Position numbers and translations under genes: made by a program
In this document: one piece after another, positions 25,101-37,700 of the stretch
Numbering within the stretch: the stretch's first letter is position 1
How the letters are laid out: each line of letters opens with the position of its first letter
Origin: Maylandia zebra
Taxonomy: Eukaryota; Chordata; Actinopteri; Cichliformes; Cichlidae
Assembly (NCBI RefSeq): GCF_041146795.1
Contig: NC_135174.1
Coordinates: forward strand, 6,325,878-6,389,877
Direction: 5' to 3'
Length of the DNA: 64,000 nt
Notes under the pieces: generated by a model
Seen by the model: the letters and a program-made list of their open reading frames with translations, nothing else
Told to the model about the DNA's origin: nothing
Databases searched by the model: none

Positions 25101-28100
25101 TTTTGAAAACCCTGGTGGTAATTTTACCAAGTAGCTTATAAACACAATATCTCTTTCCTGTCAAATAGATGCTATTTCCATTACAGTTTAGTTTCTTCTG
25201 TTTCCAAGTGGGCAGATAATGAGGAGTTACTGTTTGAGGAATATTTGGAAAGAAAGGCTTCTGACCAGCAAAGGTTGAACATGCACGTTTTCCCTAAATG
25301 CCCTTGTAATTTATTTACCACATATCTTTTGCGCTACATTGTATTTTGTTATTCTAGGATAAAATTGGCTGGCGACAAGGCAGCACACATCTCCTGGTCT
25401 TTTCCACGGAGTCAGCCTTCCACTATGAAGCTGATGGCGCTAATGTGCTAGCAGGCGTCTTGCCACGCAATGATGAGCAATGCCATCTCAATGAGCAGGG
25501 TTCTTACACAGAGGCTACAAAACAGGATTACCCATCAATACCAACGCTGGTCCGTCTCCTGGGAAAAAACAACATTATCCCAATCTTTGCTGTCACTGAC
25601 CACTCCTACACGCACTACCAGGTTGGTGGGCTTTAGATCTTCATATTTCACTTAAGTCATACCGAAAGTCTGTGATAAATAGATAACTCCTTTTTTATGC
25701 CATGACATTTTTTTGTATTGTGTGCAGAAACTCAAAGAGTATTTTCCCATTGCTGAGGTTGGTCTGCTGCAAGAAGACTCATCCAATATCCTTGAAGTCA
25801 TGGAGATTGCCTTTACGGTAACAGCTCACAGTTGCTAGCACTTTGTACTCTGTTCAGTCAATCTCTGCATGCTGATAGGTTTTTATACTGTGTGTCTTTT
25901 CAGAATATCCGAGCTAAGATGAGCATCCGTGCAGAGGACAGGCCCAAGGCTTTCGAGGCGAAGTTCTTGAAAGAAAGTGGACAGATTGCAAAATACGGGG
26001 AATTTAATTTCCAGCCAGGAAAAATTGTATGTGCCAAAAAAGATATAAACAATTATTTTACTAATAAATGTATTTGTGTAATAGATTATTATTTTTGTTG
26101 GCAACAACTGGGATTTTCAGAATTTAAATGATGTAACACCGCACTCCCTATTTTACTGTAAAAAAAACTGATCTACATAATTAAGACTCACTACAGTTAA
26201 CTGCATGATAAAGCAAACAACAAAAGAGTCATAAAATCAACGTGAGGCTATTCTATCAAACGTAATAACCATTTTACTCTGTTGCCAAATGGTAAATAAT
26301 TATTTTTCACTAGTGGCATGTGGTGACTTTTACAGAAAGGCAAGCAGAGACAATGAGCCCCAGACATTTTGGCCAAAGTGGTTACTAAGAGAAAATTTGT
26401 GTTACAGTGGAAAAGGATACACTGTACAAATCATTTACAAATCGTTAGGTTTTGCTTGCCCTGGCAGAAAACTACTGTTTTGTACACATTTTTGCCCTGT
26501 TAAACATCCATAGATCTATTTTCCTGCTTATCCAACTTAGCTATACATCACCAGTCTTTAACAAGAAAGCAAGAGAGAGACAACCAAACATGCTCATGTT
26601 CATGCCACGGCCAGTCACCAGTTAACCTAATAAGTAATGAATGATGAAACTGATGTAACCAGATCCAAATCAGAGTTATAAAAGGAAACCAGGCCAAAAC
26701 AGTTTTGAATCAGCTTGTAAAAAATGCATTTTAATACTGTAAAGTCTGATATTTTCACATGACAGTCTGTGGGGATTGATTTACTTTTTTAGCCAACCAC
26801 AGGAAGCAGGAACAGGAGGAACTACCTAAATGGATTTGGTGACATGATTTTGTGTGTGTGTGTTTGTGTGATTTCTAGGGCAAATTCGTGATGCAGCTCA
26901 AAGCTCAACGGATGATTGATGAAAACCACGTCTGCAAAATGGACCCGAATGAAAACAAGGGAGTAATGAGAGTCAAACCGACCACCTTTAGCACCGGGGT
27001 CATGGTTGATGCCACAATTTTGTGTCCAACCTGTGACTGTGAGAAGGTTAGAAGCACACAAAAAGCCTAGTTAAAGTCACATTTCTTTATGGCAGATCAT
27101 CTTTAAAAGACTATCTTTAACTCTCCTCCAGTCACCCATTCGTAATGCACCTCGATGCAATGGAAAAGGAGACCTGGTGTGTGGGAAATGTCGATGCCAT
27201 GGTGGCTGGTGAGACTTAATTATTCATTCTATAGAAATAATTTAAAAAAACTTACCAGGATGGCACATATGAAAATGATTTCAGACTTTTTGGTTTAATA
27301 TAGTTTGCTGTCACGTCTCCTCTCCAGGGTGGGTCCTTTCTGTAATTGTTCAGGGAGTGGTTCAGCTGCAGACATCAACCAGTGCAAAGCAAAGGAAACA
27401 GATGAACCTTGTTCCGGACGCGGAGAATGTCAGGAGTGTGGAACCTGCATATGCTACAACCCAAATCAGTTTGAAGGACCCTACTGCGAGTATGACAAGA
27501 CCCAGTGCCAAAGGCATGCAGGTTTCCTCTGCAATGGTACGCCAGACTGTGATGTTTTGTGACTCTTGCCACTGCAAACTAAGAATAATGGATGTAGTCA
27601 CGGTGATGTCACCATATGACTTTGTCATTTTGTGTATTTTACCCTAGAAATTATCGGCTTGGCGCTACTAATTAGTGCTAGGCAGCAGGCTAATAAAATA
27701 CTGGAAATTCACTCATTAATGCTGAAACACAGACTTCTTGAACATTTTTAGACAGCCTCAAGTGGCCACTAGGGGAACTGCAGATTTTTGACACTTTCAT
27801 GTTAGCTTATTTTTTCAGTCAGAAGTCAAAGGGACATTTAGCAGATAAAGACTCAAGTAAATTGTAATTGTGTTTGTTTGCTGGGTTTGTTAGCTTTGTC
27901 ACCTTGATAATATTGATAATAGCGATCTTATTTTCCAGCAGTGTTACTTCCAAAACTCTCTAAATGTACAAAAATGTTACATCTCATTCTTTCCTCTCTC
28001 ATCAGACCGTGGCTCTTGCGTTAAGGGTCAGTGTGCGTGCACTGAGGGCTGGACAGGAAATGCTTGCGAGTGTCCCACGAGCAGCCAGACCTGTCTGGAC

Positions 28101-28748
28101 AGCAAAGGGGTGAGCAGAGCCATTTATATTTGTTAATTAAATTGAATTATCATGTATCTTTAAATATAAGAAGCGCATGACTGTGTCCTTGTGTGTGCCA
28201 GGTTATCTGCGGTGGTCGAGGTAAATGTGTATGCGGCCGGTGTGAATGTTCAGACTCTGGGATGGAGTTGACTTCAACCTGTGAGCCAAATTTCCAGGTG
28301 GGTGGATAAGTAGATATGTAAATACTTTTTAGCCTCAGTTAACATCTGAGTGGTCTTGCTTGAGTTTCTCTTCATGTGTTCGTAACTTTTCTAGGCTCAG
28401 CTAGGTGTGTGTGAGGGCACGAGGAGTTGTGTCCAGTGTCAGGCCTGGAAGACGGGAGAGATGAAGGAAACAGAGAAGTGTGACAAGTGTCCGTTCAAAG
28501 TCATCATGGTGGACGAACTGAAAAAAAGTAAAAACCTACAAATTAACTTAAACAATGATTATCAGCTAGGACACTTTTAGCAGTAATAACACACGCTTAA
28601 TGATCATGATTTGCGTTTTCAGAGGAGGAAGTGTATGAGTCATGCAGTTTCCGTGATGAGGACGATGACTGCACGTACCACTACACCGTTGACAACGCGA
28701 AAGATTCAGAAAAGACAGATTTGGAGGTTCAGGTGCTCAAGAAGAAGG
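22109..28748 (+). other. itgb4: itgb4 ectodomain exons 1-16
   Basis: Exons: 22109-22191 (signal peptide), 22653-22735 and 23264-23365 (PSI, cysteine-rich), 23482-23686, 23761-23857, 23955-24126, 25358-25621, 25728-25817, 25904-26026 (hybrid and beta-I domain), 26879-27046, 27132-27208, 27328-27536, 28006-28109, 28202-28297, 28395-28527 (EGF-like stalk with dense Cys, for example [14 protein letters not shown]) and 28623-28748 (beta-tail, [14 protein letters not shown]). They encode about residues 1-708. The DxSxS metal site and the acidic residues following it (MEDDL) are intact, so ligand binding should be functional. Confidence 0.93.
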
Positions 28749-31700
28749 GTGAGTGTTTGTATTTTACATCTGCTCTGTGCTCTTGTGACAACAGCTTATG
28801 TGTTATAATATGTGATTGCTGAATGTGGAGGAATCCTACATGATCACACAAATTTCTTTAATTTCAAAGTTCTTGTCATGAGTGTGATAAGAGTAGCTTG
28901 GAGAAAATTAACTGCAGGTGTAGTGTGTCGTGTGCAGAGATGGTGTGTACTGTACTGTAATCGGATTACTTTTTTCAAGTAACGAGTAAAGTAAGGGATT
29001 ACTATTGCAAAAACGGTAATTAGATTACCTTTACTTTCCCGTAGGAACGCTGCGTTACTGCGTTACTAAAACCGTGATTTTTTTGCGAGAATGTCTCACG
29101 ACAGTGACGTAAGCGAGTGCGCCGTTAGCGACAACAGCTGTGTGCAGATCAACAATGGATCATATATCGATTGTGGGAGAGAGTATGAGCGTGCAGCGTT
29201 TAAAGCGTGGAAGTACTGACCTTACTTTGAGTTTGATTCCATAAAAAGTGACAAAAACATTAGTGTCCGCTGTGCGTGGGAAGAAAACTTCTTTTTACAG
29301 CGAAAAAAACCCTAAACTTCCGAGCAAGCACCGAGTGCGCAACAATGTAATGGGAAACTCACAGAGAAAGTCGCAGATTCTTCCACTGACCGCGGCACAC
29401 CTGCACCAGGGTAAACCTCCGCCTACCCTACGCCTGCTTTACAGGTGAAAATAGAGCAACAGGACCGCTAGTCTTTGACTTTATTTATTTTCTGCTGTGT
29501 TTTACTTGCATCTATTTGAAAGAGTGAGTGTAAACACAAAAAATATTTTATTTTATGAGCTGGAATGTGCAGAAAATAGGTTTAAATGTTAAACTAATTT
29601 ATTCAAGTCAGAAAATGTTGCATATAATTAAATTTTTACTTGATGCATAAAATTAAAAGATTAAAACTGATAAAACAAATTTTAAAAAGAGACTTTTCCA
29701 TTTGATTGCATTTTGTATGACGGATTATGTAGAAAAAGTAGAATTGGGCTGAAAGATCTATCGCTTTATCACCTCTTCAGGTTGTAAATTGTGTTTTTAA
29801 AAAGTAACTAAGTAACTAAGTAATTAATTACTTTTGAAAATAAGTAATCAGTAAAGTAACGGGATTACTTTTTTGGGAAAGTAATCAGTAATTAGTTACT
29901 GATTACTTTTTTCAAGTAACTTGACCAACACTGGTTGTGTGTTGTAATCTTATTAATAGTAAATAATAATGGATTGGATTTATATAGCACTTTTCAAGGC
30001 ACCCAAAGCGCTTTACAATACCACTATTCATTCACTCTCACATTCACACACTGGTGGAGGCAGCTACAGTTGTAGCCACAGCTGCCCTGGGGCAGACTGA
30101 CAGAAGCGAGGCTGCCATATCGCGCCATCGGCCCCTCTGGCCAACACCAGTAGGCAAGTAGGGTAAAGTGTCTTGCCCAGGGACACAACGACCAGGACAG
30201 AGAGCCCAGGGATCGAACCGGTGCCCTTCCGGTTACAGATGCGATTCCCAACCCCCTGAGCCACGGTCGCCTAATAACTTCAACCTAATAATAACCTTAG
30301 GATTAATTGTTCTTTAACTTTATGCGCTCTTTATTTAGGCAAACGTATTTAACGACACTAAGAAGTGCAGTGAATCTTATCAGGCTTGAAAAAATGAACC
30401 TCATACACACCGCCAGCTCTTCTGGTAAAACACCGAGGCTCCGGGACGCAAACTCCAGAGTGTCCCGGATCTGCCCCAAAGGCCTCCTTCCTGAAACCCC
30501 CAGTAGGCAAGCTAGTGAGTTACCTGAATGACAACTAGCACCTTTTGATGTAGCGAAGTAGTGGCTTTGGCACTGAGCGTGTCCCAATTGCCCAAGCTCT
30601 TAACCCTGTCTCAAAGTGAAAACCATGTACAACCTTCAGAGGAAGCAACTCCTGTTTTACCTCTCCTGGATTGCAGTCACTATGGCCCCACCAATGCAGC
30701 GAGCCAGATAAGGTCCTTTCTTAAAAAAAAGAGGGTTAATCACAGTTAGCAGTTGGATAGAACTTCCTCCAGTATGTTACGGCGAATGAGCTCTGAGCCC
30801 TGGAGTAGATGGCTTCACTCCACACTTTGTAATCCAGTCTTGATGTTAAGAAATAAAGATTTTCAGCAGTATTCTGTGACTGCTCATAAACCGATATCCA
30901 TAACTGTTTTCAACAAAAGATTTAATGATATCACACAGACTTTAGAACAACAAAGCTGCAGCTCTAGCAGCTGTGCTTTCTATGATTTTGTTTCTAACTT
31001 TATCAATTTCTCCTGACGACTCTTCAGACTGCCCCCCTGGGAGCCTCTTGTGGTTGCTTCCCCTCATCCTGTTCCTCTTGTTGCTGTTGGCTCTTCTGCT
31101 GCTTTGCTGCTGGAAGTATTGCGCCTGCTGCAAGGCCTGCTTTCAGGTAATAAACACTCACATTTGGAACTGTAAATAATTAATTTTTTATATAAGTCAC
31201 AGGGGAGGTAATGGTTTCTGTCTTTTCTCAACACAGAGCTGTCTGGCTCTGCTGCCTTGCTGTAGGAGAGGTAAGATGTTTATCATGTTGTATATTATTC
31301 ATCATTTCCAGCAGGGGTTTGTGTTGAAGGTGAGCGACCTCATGTTGAATTCTATTTTCAGGCCGCATAGTTGGATTCAAAGAAGATGAATATTTGCTCC
31401 GTCAGTCTCTGCTTACCTCAGATCATCTTGACACACCGATGGTGAGGACCGGTCCACCCAAAGGTACTGATGTGGTTCGCTGGAAGGTTACAGACAATGT
31501 CCACCGTGGACCCAATCACACCCAGGCTCTAATAAAGCCAAACCCTAAAGAGACCAGTGAGTTCTTTCAAAAGCAGAAAAATTGAAGAAAAAGTCAAATG
31601 GAGTTTTGGAGTAAAAAAAACTTTTACACACATTTTTTCTTTCTTTTCAACTTTTGTAGTCCCATTCCCGATCTCACTTCGACTGAACAGGCTCTTCTCT

Positions 31701-34700
31701 GAGAGCCTGACACACCCCGATTCCAGAGAGGGTGACCAGCTCCGCAAGGAAGTTGCAGATAATGTGAGTCTTTTGGATTGTTTGTGGGCATGTATCAGTG
31801 TAGGAACAGTTTCACTTAGCTGTTTGTTTTTCCATTTAGCTAAATGAGTTGTACAAGCAAATTCCTGGGGCGCAGAAGGTGCAGAAGACCTCCTTCAGGT
31901 AAGATGGACTAAATGTCCAGTAACACCAAAATATGTGTGCTTTTTTGTCATCAAAGCTAGAAACAAATGGTTGATTTTCTCAGTAATTGTTGCTTTTTCT
32001 TTGCCCTTGCAGAACACAGAGAAATGCTGGAAAAAGGTATCATTAATATTGTAATAATGCAAGAAAACGGTACAGGTTTTGTCTTCTTAGGGAACCTAAG
32101 GTGATTCATGTCTAACTTCTCTGGCCCTGCTGTGCTCTTTAGGCAGGACTACACCATCATGGACACCGTCTTGTCTGCTCCTCGCAGCAGCTACCCAGAT
32201 ATCGTCAAACTTACTGAAAAGAACGTCCAGTCTGGAAACTTCCACGACCTGAAAGTGGTGCCGGGCTACTACACAGTAGCTACAGATAGAGGTGTGTGTT
32301 ATTTGCGTGCCCAAATGGTTAAAATGGATCTTTTGTTTGCAGCAAAGCCAAGCTATACTCTTATTACTGCCTGCCATAAATCTGCTCTTCTTCTGCAGAG
32401 GCTGCTGGAGCCATAGAGTTCCAAGAAGGTGTGGAATCAGTAGACGTCCATGTGCCGCTCTTTGTCAAAGATGAAGACGATGACAAGAAACAACTGCTGG
32501 TGGAGGCTGTAGATGTGCCTTTGGGGATTGCAGAGATTGGAAAACGTTTGGTTAACATCACCATCATCAAAGAGCACGGTGAGGAATGTTGAGTTAAAGT
32601 TCGAGAGGCCCTGTGGTTTGAACAGTGTATGATGTTTGATCGTATAAACTGATTCTTTCCTCTGTTCCTCCACCAGCCACCAGTGTCTTTTCATTCCTCC
32701 AGCCGTCTTACACCTACAGCAGGAAGGATGGAGTGGCCAACATCCCAGTCAGCAGAGAGATCATTGAGGACGGACGCACACAAGTCGCATACCGCTCACG
32801 AGACCTCACTGCCAAGGATAAGAAGGTGAGCTGCTGCGTACTGGTAGCATGTGCGGCTTTTTATGTATGATATGGATGGGACTGAAAAATGAAGCCAACA
32901 TGGCCACATTAAGGTGTCTCCGAAAAGTGAGTAAGCACTCACAGACGTCCATGTTAAGACATTAACACGTTTACAGTCCGAAAACTGTATCATCTCTACA
33001 ACTTGTTAATAACAATTGTACACTGGGTGAGTGTTTTATAACTCATCCATTTGGATGCTGTTGGGACTTTAAATTCAAAAGATTTTATTTTATTTTTATT
33101 TATATACCAAAGGTGGATGCAGCTTGTTAACCATCATCCAAATATGGTCACGATTACCTCTAAAAATCCAAGGACGTGACCAAAACACTAAATGTATTAT
33201 TTTCAGCCAGATTTAGAAAGCAGGGGTCTCCAACTCCAGCCCTCGAGAGCTACTGTCCTGCAGCTTTTAGATGCATCCTTGTTCCAACACACCTGAATCA
33301 AATGAACGGCTTTGCCACACTTGAGGTAATTCGCGCATTTGATTCAGCTTGCTGGAGTAGCTGACACTAAAAGCTGCAGGACAGCAGCTCTCGAGGACTA
33401 GAGTTGGAGACCCCTACTTTAGAGCCTTTACAGGCTTGTGCCAACTTCTAATCACAGTCAGCGTGTGTGGTATAGGTCAGTGGGTTTTCCACATTACCAA
33501 ACGGTTCCTCCATAATGTATTTCAGGACTACTTGACTGTAGAAGGAGACCTGACCTATGGTCCAGGTGAGACTCAGAAGATAGTTCCTGTTCGTCTCCTG
33601 GAGCTGAGTGAGAAAGATGGTCTACTAGAAGACAAACAGGTCAAACAGTTTGTCATGGACCTCAGTAATCCAAGGCAGGGTGCCAAGCTGGGACGCTACC
33701 CGAGAACCACTGTTACCATCGCAGACCTGCCAGGTAAATGGATGCACAAGTGTTCTGATCACAGCCTTGATTCTAAGAGAAGAATTGATCGCTAAAGTTG
33801 CTCCTCTTTCCCACATTATCGCTCTTTATCACACAGAACCCAGTGTGATGGCGTTCAAGAAGGCCACCCAGAACTTCACCACAACAGATCCAACCTACAC
33901 CATTCCAGTGGTCCGCACTCGCAGCCCCGAGACCCCTGCCACAGTGAAATGGCGCACCAAGAAGGCCCAGCGCTTTGAGTTATCTGGCCCTCTGAAGTTT
34001 TCTCCCGGAGAGACAGAAAAGAACATTGTGATTGATCCAAAAGCCTACCCCGGACCCATCCAGCCTGAGACCTTCCAGCTTGAGCTATTTGACCCAAGTA
34101 CCAACGCTTCTATTGGAGACAAGAAGACCACCGTTGTCAATGTCACAGATGGAGGTAAGTGTGTTGAGGTGATGTTGAGTGAACTGTTAGTTCCACAAAC
34201 ACATTCATCCAAAGATTTACTGAAATGGCATTTGAGAAGTTTCAATCATTGTGAAACAAAATTACTGCAAGTTTGTTTATCTGGTAATTCCTTCCAATCC
34301 CCACAGTTCCAAGATCTCCTGAAATAGCACAGATGGCACAGAAGGGCTTCATAAACAGGAAAGCTGCCTCACCTGGTGGTCACCTCCTCTCCCCAGAAAA
34401 CCCTAAGGCTGTAGCAACTGGACCCAGAAGCATCCGCCTCAACTGGGAACCTCCACCTGGTAACCCCATGGGGTACAAGGTACGCGAAATATCGCTGATA
34501 AGGCCTTGAAACAATATTTATCAAACTCACTGACTCCTAATCGGCCATTCACACTGCAGAAGCGAACAAATTTCTTTAAATCACGCTTGATTTTTCTGAT
34601 TGTTATGCACGAAAAAAACAGGTCTCACCAACCACATCACTGCATTTGGCAGCTTTTTTTTAGGACAGATTTTCTGCAAATCACGCACGACTTTCAGTCA

Positions 34701-37700
34701 AGTTCAAAAAAATTCAGGATTTTATTTCATTTTTTCGCAACGCGCTTGGTGTGTAGAGGGCTTTAGTTTAAGAGCTGAATCCCATCAAGAAGATTTTTGG
34801 AATATTTATCAAGTCAGTGTTTTCTTTTAGGTCAAGTATTGGATCTATGGTGATCCAGAGAAAGATGCCCAGGTCTTAGATGTGAAGACTCCACATGCTG
34901 ACTTGACCAACCTGTATCCCTACTGTGACTATGAGATGCGAGTGTGTGCCTACAATTCAGTGGGAGATGGCTACGATACTGACGTCGTCACCTGTCAAAC
35001 ACTGGAGGATGGTAATTACTGTAAACCCAGTCAATTTCTGTTAAATGCAACTTCTTTTTTTTAACATTAAAGCCCAGATTCCTCCAGCTTATAGCTAATA
35101 AGGATGCCGTGGTTCAATGCAATCATGTTACGATACAATTTACCCCCCACGTTAGAGCTAGTTTGTTTGGAACAACCTGTCTCAAGGCTAAATTTAAACT
35201 CACAAGTGGCTGCTGTGGCATTTTCCCGTAGTGCCCGGAGAACCTGGTCGTTTGGCCTTCAATGTCATCAGTCCAACTGTCACTCAGCTCAGCTGGGCAG
35301 AGCCTGCAGAGACCAACGGCAACATTACGGCTTACGAGGTCATCTACACGCCCATCGATGACGATATGAGTAAGAGACCCGCTCGTAAAACACAAAAGTT
35401 CTCCATATGCGCTGGGAGCGCCAAAGTTTGATTCTATCCTGTTGCTTCTCGCAGAGCCAGTAGGACCAGCTAAGAAAGTGAAGATCGACAATCCTAAAAA
35501 GCGAATGCTGTTGATCGAGAACCTCCAGAACGCACAAACCTATCAGTACAAGGTCCGTGCCAAGAACAGCGTGGGCTGGGGTCCCTTCAGAGATGCAACC
35601 ATCAACTTGGCATCGCAGCCAGCCAGACCGCTGTCCAGTAAGTCGGTGACAAAGACCTCCCCAGAGCGCTCAGCCTCCATGAAAAATCATTTACCCCTTT
35701 CTTTTTCTTTCTGCCCCCAGTTCCCATCATTCCAGATGTCCCCATTGTGGATGCCGAGGCGGGAGATGAGTATGACGGCTACCTGATGTACAGCAACGAG
35801 GTGCTGAAGTCACCTGTAGGCTCCAAGACACCCAGTGTGTCTGGTGACGGTGGGTATCCAGAGCCAAAAGCACAACCTCCTCTTGAGAGCTGATAGTGTC
35901 AGAGAACGAGCTGTGACTGTAACGTGGATCCAGTGATTTCAATTCATACTCTTGATGCTCCGAGGCATCGTGTGTTAGGCAACGTGTTCTTTATGCAAAA
36001 TATGCTGGCCCTTCTGAAAGAGAAGGAACATACATACTTTTCCTTTTTTGGGTTCTTTCTAATTTTTTCAGGTTTTTAGTATAAAACGTCTGAAAACATA
36101 AAAAAGACCCACCAGAGCTCTGAGACTCTGTGTTATTCTCAAGGCTCTGTCATGCTTTTTTGATACCACTTCCATCTGGCGGCCTTTTCCTACAGGCAGC
36201 GCCCCAGTCAAGCAGCAGCAAAAGTCTGCTTCCACTGCATCCGCAGAAATATGCAGTAGATGTCTCTGTGATCACAAACCAAAATGTCTTCAGTCTGCTG
36301 TCACTCTCCTGCTTTTTGCAGCCATTGTGTTGCTCTCATTTTTCTCCAGTAGTGCTAAAGTTGCTACTCACTTCCAAGACAGTTTGCACTTAAGCGATAT
36401 ATAATCACATCTACAGTACATGCATGCAGTTTGTCTTGTAAAGTACTCTATAGCAAAACAAACAAACCCACCCTTGGCCTGCTTGCTTCTCCACTGTAAC
36501 CACCAAATCAAGGCTGGAAATATGTCAAGTTGGTGGGGTCCAACCTGGATCTCCGTAAGGTGTCGTGGAAAAGGCGAGTGGATGTCATCCCCAGTCGGCT
36601 CAGCACAGACACAGAGACGAGCTCAGATGAGACCCCCAACCCCAGCTACACCAAAACACCCCTGCCAGGTGAAGAACACTCCATCCGACCCCGCAGATAG
36701 GCAGCCGGCATGCCAGCTGTTACGCACGGCCAGTCATGCTCCCAGCAAGGCAACAACGTTTCTCTCTGCTTTCGTGGTTTAACTCATACTCAAATGTTAC
36801 CACTTGTCCTTAGTCGGCACCTGCCCCATCTATCCTGCCCAGAGACGAGCACTGGCATCAACTGCTGCACCTCCAGTTGATGATCGGGTCTATTCTCTTT
36901 GTGTCCCACTGGGGAGGTTGTGATCTGGAGGCAGCTTGCCTGCGGTATAAAGCTGTATTACAAGCTTAGTTAGTGTGCAGAAGCACAGAATAAACAGACT
37001 TTTTGGGGGGTTTATTAATTAAAATACAGTTTCATCTCTGCAGAGCACTTTTCTCGCAGCTCTTTTTCCTTTTATTTTCGAATGTGCTTTTACATACGCG
37101 GCTCGGTTATTCACATTGGGGAGGCTGCCAGTATTTGATATGTTTTCTGCACATTAAGCAACAGCATTTACAGTTTTGCTTCTGTAGATGAAGACATGCT
37201 CACTTCTCTACTTGCTTATAGAGAAAGTACTTTAGTTTCATCATGGGATACTTTATCCACAGGTCAATGAAATATCTCAATATTAACTACATTAATTTGG
37301 AATGGCTAAACTTTAAGACTAATAATATTTCTTATCAGCCTAAATGGTAAATGGCCTGTATTTATTTAGCGCTTTACTAGTCCCTAAGGACCCCAAAGCG
37401 CTTTACATATCCAGTCATCCACCCATTCACACACACATTGGTGATGGCAGCTACATTGTAGCCACAGCCACCCTGGGGCGCACTGACAGAGGCGAGGCTG
37501 CCGGACACTGGCGCCACCGGGCCCTCTGACCACCCCCAGTAGGCAACGGGTGAGGTGTCTTGCCCAAGGACACAACGACCGAGACTGTCCGAGCCGGGGC
37601 TCGAACCGGCAACCTTCCGATTACAAGGCGAACTCCCAACTCTTGAGCCACGATCGCCCCAAGCCTAAGGGGAGTGTTGTAACACTAAGAAGTTATGTGT

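Noticed and set aside
29248-29448. Open frame within the intron 16 hAT element
   Set aside because: It has no transposase similarity and lies within a dispersed repeat.
30303-30587. Possible LINE fragment in itgb4 intron 16
   Set aside because: Weak resemblance only (GGGACACTCTGGA-like block); no clear frame or end structure.
36420-36782. 120-codon frame in the itgb4 connecting-segment region
   Set aside because: It is in a different frame from the conserved exon 36513-36668 and merely overlaps it.
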